Below are positions 1 to 20,520 of a stretch of DNA of 64,000 nt, piece by piece; the first letter of the stretch is position 1, and every line of letters begins with the position of its first letter. Below the pieces are notes generated by a model that was not told the origin of the DNA, made no database searches, and saw only the letters and a program-made list of their open reading frames with translations. This DNA comes from Pegea sp. RAD2-039 (taxonomy: Eukaryota > Chordata > Thaliacea > Salpida > Salpidae): assembly GCA_034620365.1 (NCBI GenBank), contig JAQGEQ010000037.1, forward strand, positions 186,001-250,000, given 5' to 3'. Both the position numbers and the translations under genes were made by a program.

Positions 1-5202
<5,202 letters not shown>

Positions 5203-8087
5203 ATCAGTAACAACTTGAGGTAATTTTAAAACAATTTCAGATATATTTAAATTTAGATCAAAAACTTATAAATGAATTAAACCTGAAAAAGAAAAAAAGA
5301 ATAAAAAAAACTGCAAACTTTTTTAATGTTTACTTTATCAAACAAACAAAAGTTTTATATTAAAAATAAATAAATAAATATTTAAAAATTTAATAAACAC
5401 TATTATAAAAAAGTAATTAAAACTAACTAAGGTAAAATTATCATCACAACTAAATTATGACCAGAATAATTTGAATTTGAAAAACACTTAGCTTTTGAAG
5501 TTACTGTTTCATTTGCTCTTTGCATTCATGCGTAACAAGCAAACATAGTGTGAATAACTATAGACTTATTTTGGTGCCTGAACTAACAGGTAATCACTTT
5601 TGAGTTCAATTTTCTATAAACTTAATTAATTATTTCCTATTGCCTTTATTTTAAACTATAAATATTTTTTGGGGTACACAGCTAAAAATGAAAACTAACT
5701 AGATATTCTGTAGAGTCAAGTTTGAATACTTTAAAGAATATGAAGCTGGTTACAATAAAAGCAATAAAGTAGTTACAAGAGTTAAAATGAACATTAGCAT
5801 TTCTTTCACAAAAAATAAAGCTCTACAGATTTCAGTTTCATTTAAACTGAAATGAAACCAACTAAATTTAAGTTCCTAAAAAATTGATAAATTTAAAGTT
5901 AAAGTTTAAAAATAAACTAAAAACTTATTTCTGTAAGTTTCAAAAAGCAGAACATCTTTTAATTAAAATTTTAAACATTTCTAGAAATGCTTCAAGCTTT
6001 TAAAAATTGCCACAAACATAAATTGAAAGCTAATCACTAGGCTTTCAATGCAACTAAAATTACTTTAGAAAAAGTATTATTCTAAAGGAAATGATGTCAG
6101 TAAACGTTAGTTCTGCTTCCTATTAAAAATAAGTTATCTTAAACATAACTTGTAATATCCTGTTAACTGAAGATAAAAACATCACCTAACATTCAATTAA
6201 AGTTTAATAAAACAGTTTAAAGTGTTTTTATAAAACAAAAACTTAAGCAACTTTCAAAAATAATGAAAATAAACTACATCAAAATAATGGAAATAGGATT
6301 TCTCAAACAATAATCAGTTTAACTACAAGTAGCAGACAGTTGAATGAGGAAAATAAAAGCAGAAAAGAAAAAAAGAGAAAAGGAAAAGAAGGTTGACACT
6401 TGGTTTTGAACAATGTCTATCAAATTGAATTTTTTAAACTTATTTGGAATTGTTATCATGTTTATTATTGTATCATTGTTAAGATGTTCTAAATTAAAAT
6501 TTGTAAACATTTTAATGAAGAAATATACTTTTATTTCTTTTCAAATTTAACGACTTAAAAAAATCTTGTGGTTATCTTACACCTAAGTTTTAAAATATTA
6601 AAAAACAAACAATAGTTTTTATAATAAAAAACTAAAAAAATGTTCAATTATTTTCAATTAATAATTGTTCTTATTAATATTTTAAAGTCAATGTAAGATT
6701 TTTTAAAGTTTACTATACGTTCTTAACTGTATCTGAGACTTATAAAAACATCTAAGACCTTATAATAATTGTTTCATAATGTTTTTAGTAAAATCAATCT
6801 TTTAATGAAGACTTAATTATTATTTAAATAGGTTTTCAATAATTCCCCCAACAATAATAGAAGTCAGTATGTGGCACTTATAACTACTTTCAGCAAAACT
6901 TAAAAGCATAAGTTATAAGTAAATAGATGAAAGATTCTTTAGCAAAGTATTACATTACCTCAGGCTAAAGAATTTCTTGAACAATTTATGAGAAGAACAA
7001 TCAATTAAATAGACGTTTCATGCTAAAAGAAGACTACTTCTTCAGATAACTAGGACAAGTTTTGTATGAATTAACTCTTAAAATTGTTTAAATCAATTAA
7101 ATAAATACAATTAGAATTCAATTGTGATCTTTGCATCTTAAATAGAACTTGAAATAGCTTTGATTTTGTATTACTAACAGAACACATTTAATTATCTTGT
7201 ACACTTGTATACCACATCAAAATTTAAATAAAAAGTATTATAAAGTAACTTTTACATAAAGAATAATGTATTATTTACAGATTATGTTGTATGATATTAT
7301 TACTAAACTATAACTAACCAAAATAAATTTTCATCAAGACTAAATTCACAATCTAAAACTCAAAGGATTATTTTATAAGCAACTAATATATTAATTATTG
7401 TTCTTTTGTTTATAATATTAAATTTGGTTGAAGAATTGTTGATGACTTTATATTTCTTACCTATGAGTTAAATAAACTTTTTTAAAATATAAAAATTAGT
7501 CAAAGCACGTTGAAAAATAAAACTTTATAACCTTAGTTCACTTTCTTTTTTATCTGTAAACAACTTTGATATCAAACTTATAATGAAAATATCGATTTAT
7601 AAAGCTTTCAACCATTCAAGAAGAGTTTTTTAGTAAAAAATCAAACCATAAAGTCATTTACATAATTTTAAATCTAACTTAACTTAAAGAATCATTATTA
7701 TATAAAATTTTATATTTAGTTACTTTACAACATTTGCACCTAGATGCAAGTTCATTCTTCTTATAGATTCACAGTCATAGATCTGTTGATTTAATTAATA
7801 TCATTTGATCTTTGCTTTTTATCTTGTACAACATTATTACTTATAAGCTATTACTCGTCTATTTAACCTTCTCTTTAGAATTCATTATCTCACTGGTTAA
7901 AGAAATAATTAATTAAATACTTTTTAAGTTATATAGCTGCTAACATTTGAAAGTGGAAGAAAAGTCAACATTATTTTACTTCATTTGTGAATTAATAATT
8001 ACATCACTATTACTAATTACAAAAATATTAAACTAAGAGCTCAAAAGAATTATATAAAAATTTGATAAATAAAAAGAGGTAAATCAT

Positions 8088-8692
8088 ACAGATACTCTTC
8101 AATACATCCAAAAGACTTTGTCAGTATTTAAATTAGATATATTTATATTCTTAAACAGATACCTAATAAACTGCCCAATTAACTCAGTTATATATCTTAA
8201 CCCAACTGATTATTATAAGTAAGATTCCTTAAGTTTTATCAGACATTTTTAAAGTAATCATAATAAAATAATAAAGGATGGAGTTAATACTAGATTTTTT
8301 ATTAAATTAAATTCAATCACAATTAAAAGAAGATACAGTTTGCTAGTTAATTGTGCGTCCTTACTAATTCAAGAAGATATTATTTTTACAGATATTCTTT
8401 AATATATCCAAACATTTTTTTAGTGTTTAACTTAGACATATGGATATATACATATATGGTTAAAAAGATACATCAAAAATGCTGAAATATTTCAGTTTAT
8501 TATTTTAATCCAAATAATTATTATATGTAAGATTCTTAAAGTATCATGAGACATTTTTAAAGTAATCATAATAAAAATATTAAAGAATAAAGTTAAAACT
8601 AGATTTTTTATTGAAATAATTTCAGGTACTATTAAAAAATGATAGAACTTTCTAGCTAATTGTGCTTCATCACCAATTCTACATTATTTAGA
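8088..8692. repeat. Diverged tandem duplication, unit about 300 bases
   Basis: Copy A (8088-8377) and copy B (8388-8692) are offset by 300 bases and align along their length. Anchors are ACAGATACTCTTCAATACAT against ACAGATATTCTTTAATATAT, the shared core AGACATTTTTAAAGTAATCA, and AATTGTGCGTCC against AATTGTGCTTCA. Substitutions and small indels are spread throughout, so the duplication is old. No coding capacity was seen. Confidence 0.75.
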
Positions 8693-10852
8693 AGATTCTA
8701 ATAAAATCTATGATCAACTGAATCAAATAACATTTTGCTTATTCAACCTCTAAAACATTTTAAAGCATTCTAGTATGAAATATTGATGAATCATTGGCTT
8801 TATATGTCTCCATTTAGAAATTAGGATTGCAATAAACTTATTTTTTACACCAGCTATAATTACAAGACACAAAAAGATCTAATTTAAAACGTTATCATAT
8901 AGAATGAAACTTGGATGAAGGAAATACTTTATACCTCATTAAGTATACAGAAGCCAAACAGAAACTTTGAATAAGATAACCAAACTCTTCTTTAATTACC
9001 AGGAAGTATTATCTTTAAAGGATTTTAGTTTAAAAGAGTCATTTTTCAAAATTCAAAATAACAAATAAGATTAATTTCAAATAATTAGAATCGAAATACT
9101 TCTTTACATAGGCTTCCATTAAAATAAACTTCTTTTCTAACTTTTGAAATATCTTTATACTTATAATGAAAAATAAGAGCTTGTGGGCGTTAACCAATTA
9201 GAAGCATCTTGATCTACTAACTGACAAAACTGAGCTATGACAATCTATATATATTAAATATATGAATGTAGTTACTTTAGGAAAGATAAATCTTTAGTAG
9301 AAGTATTTCTAAAATATTAATTACAAGAATAGAATTTTCTAAAGATTTCTACACTTGTCAATTTTATTATAAAAATCCATCAATCTTGATTAATATCATT
9401 GAATATTTTTCTGTTATTTTTGATGATTATTTATCTTTTAATTTACTTTCATCTTATCAATACGACCTTATTATTTTAAATATCAAGGAATATCAGGAAA
9501 AATATAACAAGTTTATTAAAGCTCTTTGATCAACTAAATTCTTTTCAATTCAGAGAATTTGAATCAAGATACAGATAGCCCTAGTTATCTATAAGACATT
9601 AGTTGAATTTCTCTAAAAATGTGATTGTTGATTACTGCTATCTTCCCAAAAAATCTTCTTGACATTTTAAGCTATAAATATGATAATATATATTTACCAA
9701 AATGAAAAAGTAAAGGTGTAAACTAAAGACCAAGTTAAAAGCTACTGATGAGAAAACATAAAGTATAAAAGAGTTGAGAACAATTTCAAAGATAGCAACT
9801 TCATTTACTTTTTCAATCTACCTTACAAATTTAACTAAATTAAAAGTTCAATTTTATTTAAATAAATGAACATCAATATTCTAGTATAATCTGAACTAAT
9901 TTGACAAGACTTATAGTTAAGATTATAATTCAAAGATATAATACTTGATTTAAATAAAAATATTTTCAAGATTTATAAGTATTATTCATCAAAGATAGAT
10001 TTTCTTATTACATCCTAACTTTTTAAGGTTACTTTAAAAGTAATATGAACACATAAATGACATGAAATTACCCCACCTTATACTGAAAGTTTTGTCGCTT
10101 ATTGAAATAAAATGACAATAATAGTATATCATTCTTACTTAAAATAAAATAAATTATTTCTTCTGTCAATTTATATAGATGTCTTTGTTTTAAGACTAAC
10201 TAAACTCCATTAGATAGTAAAATATCAAAACATAGACCTTTTCTGTATACGGATTATTTTTAAAATTAAATCTTATTTAAATAAATCTCAAAAAGTAAAA
10301 AGATAACGGAGATAAAAAATATAAAAAAATAAAATAAATATCTACTTTGATAAAATATATAATAATATTAATAGTTATTAGTATATAAGCTAATAATTAG
10401 TTCACTAAGCAACGTAAAGTAATAAGTTTAATTGATAACTATTTAAGTTAAACCTGAAAACTTAATCTATAAGGTATGAATAAATTATAAGATTAACTTA
10501 CTGGGCTTGGTCAATACCTATACGCAATATGCATAACATTTATATATTTGGCCAAATAAGGAATATAATGATTCAAAATAAAAAAAAATAAAAAAAAATA
10601 TTATCTATTTCCGCCTCAGACGTTTTGGAAGTTTAAATGTTTTAAATTTAATTTTTATTTGTTTAATCATCTTTATTTATTTTGTTAATTGTAGGATTTA
10701 TTATAATGAATCGTAAAGAATAAAACTGATAAGGTTTAAGTAAGTTCGGAAAACGAGTATTTGTAGATAAACTTACTCTAAAATTAAAAAAAAAAAAGTC
10801 TTTTTACAAATAAATAAAGCTTGTAATCAAATAATATATAAACTTTTTACAT

Positions 10853-10869
10853 CTATATATATATATATG
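10853..10869. repeat. Short TA microsatellite
   Basis: An uninterrupted run of about eight TA units in A+T-rich intergenic DNA. Confidence 0.85.
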
Positions 10870-12239
10870 TATTAATCATTTTGAATTAATAATAGATCGT
10901 TTATGCATAATACGGTAGAAGAAACAAAAAATTAGAAATAAAAAACGTGTTTAAATAAGCAAGTTATAAAAAAAAATGTTAATATATAGAAAGTTGTTAT
11001 ATGCGTGATGAACAATACTACATGTAAACTAAATAAAGTTTCAGTAGCAAAAGTTTTTCTTTTGTTTCTTACTATATTGTAATAGAGTCTTTTGGGTTCA
11101 TTCATTTGTGTTTTAAAATTTCAGTTAAATTTTTGTTTGAAGTATTTTTATCAACAAACAGTTGAATAAGATATAAATAAAAATCGATATTTACAGAACA
11201 TTTTTTTAACATTGCTGTATTGAAATACACAAGAGTTCCAATCATATAAAAGCAAACTATATAACAAGATTAAATTATAAAACGACGTTAAAACGTAACA
11301 TTTATAATTTCTGTAAACTGACGTGTAACACTAAACTCCATAAGGTTTCTATTTATTGAACAAATAATTTTTTAATATCTACAAATTTAATACAACCCGG
11401 TTGGCAAATAGGTTTTGCTGAAACTTAAACTGTGGTTTGGAGTAAGCAAAGTCAACAAACCACTACTACAAGTAGATGGCTGATTTTTATTCTACAAATT
11501 AATTATTGTTTTTTTCTAAAAATTTTTGTTCCATCTGTAAATCACTTCAATTTATCCTTTGAGAGTGAGCATAAGGCGCTAATGACGTCATGTACATACG
11601 TGATATCACAAAGACAAAAGTCATGATCGATTATTCAATTCGATTATTGCTCAAACATAAGAATGACTTTACCTGAAAAAAACCCTTTTATAATATCTGT
11701 TCTAAAATCTACAATATTTATTAAGAAAACTAATGTATAAAAGCAACACGAAAAATTAATATAAAAATTTAATTTTCTAACAAGTTGAGTGAAAATTACT
11801 TTGTCTAGTAGCTTTTAGAGTCAGATGTAACTTAGTTGTAGTAAGTTTATACAAATCATTTGACCTTTTCAAAGATTGACCTTTACGAGTTGATATTTGC
11901 TAACAGTTTGTTTAAGGTTAAACATTTGAATAAAAGCAGCTTCTGTCAATGATTTTTGATGATAATCTACTCAAGGAACAACCTTAATTGAGCAAGCTAT
12001 TAGTAAGTATAATCTGAGAATTTAGTTTAATTCACTTTGATCTTGGTACTTTGACAAATTGGTTTAAACAATTGTCTAATAAATCATCAAATTATTCAAA
12101 CAAAATGAAAAAAACAACTACAAGTAAAAACAATTAATTGTTAAATTACAGTTGTTCAAGTTATATATTATTATGTGAAGTATTTAATTTTATCAGAAAT
12201 TTTTCAATCAATTTTAAATCAATAATAACTTATAAGATT

Positions 12240-12660
12240 TGCTCTGGATCAAATCCATGGTGAATTTCCGTTTTAAGATCAAAAATCTTTTCAACAGTCA
12301 CATATGCTTGAAGATATTGTTACATAGAGTTAATCAGGTTTGTCGCTTGTATAACAAGTGAACCTCGCCCAGCATATGTGATTACATAGACCTAGAACAC
12401 AAACATGTCAGTAAAACTCTATAAAAAGGTTAAAGCTACCACCTCAGCATATTGTGAAGATAAATTGAAGACGACTGTCTGTCAGGAACACGCAAATAAT
12501 CTAAGCTTACTGTATTCAATAAATCAATTTTGTTCTTTGTATAAATGAGTAATTACGGTAGCATTTCAAATACAAGCTGACAAGATACATTCTGAAGAAG
12601 CTATGATGTCTTAGAGAGAAGATCAAGCAAATAAAGATGGTTTAGAGTATTCTATATGGC
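12240..12660. other. Island of higher G+C in the desert, unassigned
   Basis: Base composition is visibly closer to that of exons than of the flanks. The plus strand has a mostly open frame from an ATG near 12406, broken by stops, and there is an imperfect inverted repeat at about 12339-12366 (AGGTT with AACCT outside, CTTGT with ACAAG inside). It could be a decayed gene or mobile element. I recognise no domain. Confidence 0.25.
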
Positions 12661-15600
12661 ACAAAGTTCTATATTTTATCTTTAACTTATATTTAAAGTA
12701 ACTTTCAAAATTTGAATTTTTTCATCTCGAAAAATGTAAAGAAATAAATTATTGAAAAAAACTTTGCAACAATCTGCTAGTTAGAAAGATTTTTTTCGCT
12801 TCTTACAGATTTTAGTTGATGCGTATTTAAGTTTACTCCTTTGGAACTAAACTATAAATACATCTGTCATGTCAACTACATCTCATAAATCTTGTATAAC
12901 TGAATGAGACTAAAGACTCTAAAGCGAATAAAGTATCTTTTTAAGTACACAAGATGGGTTATACGGAGAATAAAAAAAATGGTTAGCTTTTAACTTTTAA
13001 TAAATCTTATAAAAAGTCTTTAAAATAGTATTATAAAATTGATTTATAGATTACTATAATTACTTTACCAACAACTCTTGTAATTATAAGGTTACATTTG
13101 AATATAAAAAAAAAAGTTTTTTTGATATTTAACAGTTAAAAAGTTTACCTAAAACAAAAGTATTCAAATTTGTTTAGTTTACAATCAATTTTTTTAATAA
13201 TTAAAAGGTAATATACAATATAGCTGTGGTTTTAAGATTAAAAAAAGTCTTTGAAACTGCAAGTAAAAACTCAACAAAAACTATTTATAACCCTAAATAC
13301 AATAGTTTGAAGTTTTCTCATTAAAAATTCTTTTATTTCAACTTTCAACTCAGTCTTTCATGATTTATTTTTAGCTTTTAAATTAAATTAAAAGTTTCAA
13401 AAAACTCTTCTAATGTTGAATCAAATAACATAGACTTTGAAACTAAGTTATGCATTTATTGTCATTTTAATCTAATTATCTACAAAAGCCATGTAGTAAG
13501 ATTAAAAAATAAAATAGTTATCATTTGAAGATTTAAACTATTGATCAGAAAAAGTTTTAAAAAATCACTATTACAATTATTTAATCTTACAAAATAAAAT
13601 AATTAATTATTTATGACATTGCTTTTTTGTTTTTTAAGTTTATTTTTGATAAATTTATACTTTAGAAAAACTTTGAAATCTAAAGTACAACTTAATCAAA
13701 TTAAGCTTCACAAAGTTTTTATTTTAGGAAAAAAAATTGTAAAATGTTTATAAAAGTGATGCTTAAATATTTAACATTTTTGTTTCTTTTGTAAACTTAC
13801 TAAACAGATTTAATCAATAAGGACATTTGGGATGGTTTGTAGATATATAAAAAAAATAGGACCCTCAACTTTACAAGAGCTCCAATACTAGTTGTTTACA
13901 AAAGTTCGATTTTTTTATCCTTGTCAATATTTCCTAAATAATTAATTTCAAAGTTTTTTGGAATTCGATTTCTGCCTTAAAGTCCAAAGATTACAATTTG
14001 GATTTTTAAAATAAAACAAATTTTTTCAAAAATCAAAATTAAACAAGATTATTTTTGAAATTTAAAGTATTTTTTTAAGTAATTATTTTCTTAGTATTCA
14101 TTGTTTATCAGATGTTCATAATGTTTAGACACTAAAATTGAATGATTATTTATTGATTTATCAAAATGATTAATAATTTTTAATATTTATTTTTCATCAG
14201 CATTTATTTAGATAAATATCTCATTCATTATCATATTCTAAAAGAAAATAATAAAAAAAATCAACAAAATATTTTAGAATTACTTCAAACAAAACTTAAT
14301 TCTTTTATAGTTTTTTGCTTATTAAGAAGTATGCTGTTGATAAAATAAAAGAAAATAAATAAAACAATTCACAATGCATAACTACTTATCTAAAATAAAA
14401 ATTTTAACTGAAATAAACAACAAAAATAAACTCAAAAAGTTTAATTCCTTCAATTTTGGACAACCATGCATTAAAATAAAACTCAAAATACACTTTGAGT
14501 AACTTATATTTAAAAATGATTTTTACATCGTAATAATCTCATTAAGATATATCATCAGCTACACAACACGTACTTTTATAGAAGATAAAATTAAATGACA
14601 GTTGCTAATTATTCTTAAAGAGTATTTAATATAGTTTAAAGTGGATTTAAACTAGACAACAAAAGACGCCTTTAAATTAATCTGTTTATTGGCTAAACTG
14701 AATTTATGAATTTGTAAATTTTGTACTTTGCGATTTTTACAAAACGATTACGTTTTAGTCATCTCAGTTTAATTTGTAGCTGAAGTAAAAGTAAAAGAAA
14801 AAGAAAAAAATCAATTTTGTTTTGATTGACTTTAAATTTAAATAATTTTAGGATTAAATACTTGTACAGATTAATTAATCTTTTTAAACTATCTTAATTG
14901 GTTCTAATTAAGTTTACATTTATTTTCAAAAGTCTTATTTGTCTACAATTGCTGTAAAGGCTGAATCAAAATTTATTTGTCGTAGTCTAGTGTAGTGTTT
15001 GAATTAACATACTTACAAAAAATAACATTTTAGGTATAGATGTAATTTTATGGTAATATGCTAATAACTTTAACAATTACTTATTAAACAAAACAAAATT
15101 TCGCTCAACAACTAGTAGATACAACATCTTCTTTTGTAGTTTGAGTATCGTTCATCTAAAAGGTCATCACTTAAAATGTTAGGCATCAACTGATTACGTT
15201 TTGTTTTTATTAATTTAATATTAAAAATTAAAATTTTAAAAATAATTTAATATTTATTTATTTGTCTTCTAAATGTTAAGATTTCAGTCAGAATTACTTT
15301 TTTATACTTTTTTTGTTATACTTTGTGGACAGCAAATGTTAGTTTTTATTTTTACATTTCATTGTTCCAATTTGAGATATCAAATTATAAAACAATCGAC
15401 TTCAGATTTGTGGTCTAAGCTTTTTTGTAGAATTGAAAAATTAAATTGTTCTTAAGAAATTTACTTAAAACAACTTTTTCTAATAGATTCTCAGCTTCAA
15501 ATTATGGGGAGGAAAATTCTAAGTTTTCAATGAAGCTGCAAACATATTCTTATTAGGAGTTTAAAAAAGTTTTAATCTGAAGTTTTCTTTATTTTTGTTT

Positions 15601-18600
15601 AGTAGAAAGTTATTAAGGTTCAAAATAACTATTTTAAATACAGTAAGAACTTATTGGTAATATTTCATCGTTTCTTAATATCTTATTAATCATAAATTTA
15701 AAACACTTTTTAAGATCAGAAAATATAACTAGATGGTTTTCTAGTTGAAGTCAAGGAAACTTGAAAACGCTGATTAAGTAGATTTGAAGCTTTGACCTCT
15801 AGAACCTCTCGCCTAGTATTACTTATTGGAGGTTATAAGAGCTTGCTAATGAAGCAAAGAATGCAGTTGAAATATGCTAGCGTTGTTACTATTAATTATA
15901 ACAAAAGCATCATTATTACGATAGCATCAAATTTTCTGTAAAAATTAAAGCAAAGTTGAATCATTATTATAAGTTTATAAAACTTAATCATGATAGAGGT
16001 TAGAGTATAACTAAATTAAACAATTATTTTTATAATTATAAAGTACTGTAAGGCCATAGAAATATTCGAAATCTTATCTTAAACATTTATTAAACAGCAA
16101 ATAGAATAATGAAGAAAGAACTAAGATGTACAAATTTTTTTAAAGCATTTTATCAAAAGTAATATTTGTTTTGAAAATGTATCTGTATTTTAGTTTAAAT
16201 AGTAATTACTGTTTTTTATGGTTAAAAAAGTTAAACTGTTAAGCATCTTTCAAGCACTTTAGCATCTTTGAATATCCTCATGTCTTATTAAATCGTCACT
16301 AACTGAAGCAACTAAGCAAGACTAATCTGTGTGCTCCTTGGATAAAAATAAAGTTTGAAATAAACGTTTTTCGATTTACTAGCCTAAAACAGTTTTAATT
16401 TTTGGGGTGCACAGATGAAACTTATCCAAAGTCTTAAGATGACAGTAATACCAACCTATTTAAGTTTAAAATATTAGTTGATTATTCGGAAAAAACGTTT
16501 TTGTGTCTTAAAAAGTCGAATATTTAAAGATATTAAATTGTTAAACTCAAGTTTAAGGTCTTTACATACTAAGAGATGAAAGCATCACCAAGAAGAAATA
16601 AAAGTGAATAACTCAACCGTTTTTAGGAAACTAAAGTTTATTTACCAATAATAAAGATAAAAAGTTCGATAAAAACAAACTAACAGAAAATAGTTTATAT
16701 GAATGTTTTGAATATACTAATAACAGATAAAACTACTAAAAACTTATCTGTCTAAATATTCAAAAACTAATTAGTTAAATTATAAGTTTCGTTAAAAAAT
16801 CAATTTTCTTCAAAATAGGAATGTCAAGGCATTTAAGATATTAATAAATAAAAACATAAACTTCTTGTTGTTATAATATTTAGATTTACAATTAAATTGA
16901 ATCCTTAAATATTATCTCTTAAGCTTATTCATATTTAGTTTAAAAGTCCTCAAGTTTTATTATATTAATGTTTCAGAAAATATATAAGTAAATCGAAAAA
17001 GTGTTACAAATAACTTAATCACAAATAAACTAAAATTTAAAGTGTTTGTAAAATTATCTTAAGTAAAACATTATCAGAGTCTTAGAATAAAAAGTTTCTA
17101 TAAAATGTTGTATCTTTAAATAGTCTAAACTTCTATTTTAGGCTGGTATTTTGAACGACATAAATAGAAAAGTATTTTGTGAAAATTGCAAAGGTGGTTT
17201 AAAATTTTAATTAAATTAAAAAAATATTTTTTACTTGACTATGCAAGAATAAATTTATTAATTATTTTTGTGGATTTAAAGTTATTCAACAATTTAAAAA
17301 ATAGTAACGCTAAATAAAGTCTTTTTTAGATTCTAAAAAAGAACAGAATATTTTGTTTTTATCATTTAAAATTTTTTCAATTCAATTTTTACTTTTATTT
17401 CATACAAATATTTAATTCTAATATTTTAAATTAGATTCAAGTAACACATGATAGCAAATTAATAACACCTGTAAAAGCAGATTTTAAAGATAAAATTGAT
17501 AGATTTCAAATACCATTTAAAAACCTTATTATTATTATTTAATATTAAACACTAAACATAGTTTTGTTTTAAATTCCGAATTAAACAAAATCCAAAAAAG
17601 ATAAATCTGTTGATAGAAAAATACTTATGAATATACTAAATTAGTAAATGAAGTTGGTTAGGTGAATGATTAAAAGTTTATAAAGTTTTCTAACTTGATT
17701 AGATATAAATTAAATCATGGTATAAACAATAATTAAAAACATTTATTTGATAAACCAGTAAAAAGAAAAAATCGAAATAAATATTTGATATTCACAATCG
17801 ATAATATTAATTCATAACAATGTCAAATTAAATAAAGCTTTTGAGGCTGATGCAGTAAAGATTAAAATAATTCTAAAAATGCTCTGTAAACACAAATACT
17901 AGCCTTTAGAATAATAAAATTTACAAGTTTTTCAAAGATGATTATATTAACTTGAAGATTTCAAATAAATAGAATAGATAGAGGCCTTAAAATAGTTTAT
18001 TTGATTACTGATTACAGTAATTATAAAGTGACAAAACTAAAGATATTTAGAGGTTATGTTTAAATGTTTATTAGGGTTTTATTCTGAATTGCTCTAATTA
18101 CTTTATTATTTTATTATCACAAATTGCTGTCTAATAACTAAAGTAGTTTAAACGTAGACAGAAGCAATAATACTTATTGAAGATTAGCATCAATTAAATT
18201 ATTCTTAATACTTTAATTTACAAAACATTTAAAAAGCAAGCGCTCTGAAAATGAGCAAATATACTTTAATTAGATTTAGATCTGCTAATTTCAGATGTTT
18301 TTTATATTTTGTTTTTATTTTATTTTGAGAAAAAAACTTAAGATTCTCTTTACACAAGCAGATACTTTGAGCTTGTAAAGTTTTCATGTAATTTTAGAAC
18401 CATGCAAATTTAAAGTAATTAGCATGGATTAAAATACAATTGAATTTATAACTGACAGTAAAATGATTTAATCGTTCTTAAAATGCAATGATTTGGCAAA
18501 TTTATTCACATTCTTTACAGGTTATACTTTTTCACTTTATAATTAATGTATTTCAATTTCTGAGTATTTTATGTTTACTGCTCCAAAAAGAAAATTATTT

Positions 18601-20520
18601 TTTTAATTATTAAGCTTTGTTTCAAAGAAATCATATCAAATTTACATCCTACACAAATAAAATCACTTATAAATTATTTTACCATCATGATATAACGTTT
18701 GACATTTAAGAAATCACTTGGTAAGACTATAATCATTTTAATTGCTTATATTTCACATAGAAAAAGACTAATACAGTTAATCTTTAAAAATAAAACCTAA
18801 TTACAAAATAGTATGACTGATTTTTTTGAAAATACTTTATAACACTTTTTTGTTTTTGTTAAAAGAGTTTATATTTTGCAAGCTTTACAATTTACGTAGC
18901 ATTAGGTGAAACTAAAATTAATTTAGAATATGAATTTTATACAATTGAAAAGATTAACTTTATTAGAAAAAGCAAGTAAACCTTTGGTTCAAGAAGTTAG
19001 TAGCCTAAATAAATTGATAATAAAAGTTGTTTAGTCATATAAAAACCCCTTATATCATCAATTGTAAACAGGGAATGGAATAGATAAAGAATTAAATGAT
19101 AACAGATTACTTTAAAAGTTCAAATTTTTCACATATGAAGCAATCGAAAAGTTATTTAGGATGTTAACATTCTTATTATTTATACAATAAAGTAAACTAA
19201 AGAAACAAAACTCTGAAATTAAATTAATAAAAAACTATATTGTTATACAAAAGAAATAAACAAACTTTGTTTCAAAAAGTAAACTATACAGATAGTTGTA
19301 TCAAAAGCATATTTAGTTAGTGTCTTCATCAATAAGATATTTGGATCAAAGTTTATGTTCAAACAACAATTATATGTTTTTGATCTTTACCAGCTTTGAT
19401 ATTATTAATGTTTATATTATTGATTGAAACTTTGATCATTATTTAATATAATCCTTCAAATTTATGATTAAGTAGTCTTAAGTTGTCATCTATTCATTAC
19501 AAATCTAAATGTTGGTCATTTTTTAACTAACAAACTTTAGCACACAATATTTGCCAACTTTTTCGAAGAAAAAATTTATCTTAAAGTAAACATTACTGTA
19601 AGTTTGTTTATTTCATTTAAAATGTTTATATGAAGCATACTAAACAAGTTCAATTTAATATAAACTAAATATAGGTAGGTTTTTTTCTATAATAAAATAA
19701 GAGACTTATAAAAATTGGTTCTTGGATCCAACTTGAAAATAAAAACATTAAAACTGAAAATAATGTTTAAAAACTTTCACTACCAAAAACCTAAATTTGG
19801 TAAAACTCATTTTGAAATGATTCATTTTATTACGAGAAAATTTCTGGTTGAAATAAAAGCTGTTGTTGAAAATTAAAAAAAAAAGTCGATAACAAACAAG
19901 CTTGATGCTAGTAGTGCTGCTTAAAGGCTTAAATTTCAGTGACAATAAGTATGACCTTGGTTAAAAAAGAGTTGGCTTTACTGTATCTCTAGCAGCAGTA
20001 TCTCAGTAAATAAGGTTGAACAGGAAACTGTAACGACAGGTTTTACCGAAAAAAATTGCCGGTTACACAAAAAAGAAATAAAAAAAAATGTTTAAGGTAC
20101 ACGGAATAATGAAGCAACATTTTGGACTTTTAGGATTAAGCCCCAAAACAGCTGGTCAATAAAGATCTATCATACAAGATTTTCATATCTAAAACAAATT
20201 TCTTTTTTTGTTTCGGAAAAAGAAGGCACAAGAGAAAAGACCAGAACACTATAGGCAGCTATAACCATGAACAACACACGGTAAAAAAGAAAACAATTTA
20301 AAAAACAGTCGAAAAAAAGAAAGTTATCGGATTATTTTTCCTGAGAAAGCAGAAATTAATTAGAAAAAAATAAAAAAAATAAAGATGGGTTTCATGATTC
20401 CCTAGGCAAGAAAATGTCAGGACACCAGAGAAAGAAGTTAAGACGAAAGATGGTCCACAAATGTTTGTCAAAGGCCACAATTCGCCCAATTATTTTCTAG
20501 AAACTTTTTTAATTTCTACT

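Larger units (their letters stand above)
5203..20520. other. Gene desert between ARHGAP39 and P-Rex
   Basis: About 15 kb of strongly A+T-rich sequence. No frame longer than about 65 codons occurs and none of those looks like protein. It contains a diverged 300-base tandem duplication (8088-8692), a short TA run (10853-10869), one CRE palindrome (11583) and G+C-richer islands near 12.2-12.7 kb and 15.8 kb. The right end, roughly 19.7-20.5 kb, is a plausible P-Rex 3' untranslated region. Some of the left part may be 5' untranslated introns of ARHGAP39. Confidence 0.55.

Noticed and set aside
9175..9245. tRNA-like stretch on the minus strand (ATAGCTCAGT resembling an A box)
   Set aside because: No B box (GGTTCGA-type) at the right distance and no acceptor stem can be formed. 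At most a decayed tRNA-derived repeat.
12240..12660. Retrotransposon polymerase or integrase remnant
   Set aside because: No reverse transcriptase, RNase H or integrase motif could be recognised in any frame; kept only as an unassigned island.
15700..15930. G+C-richer stretch with a 47-codon plus-strand frame
   Set aside because: No start, no splice sites in the right phase and no protein-like pattern.
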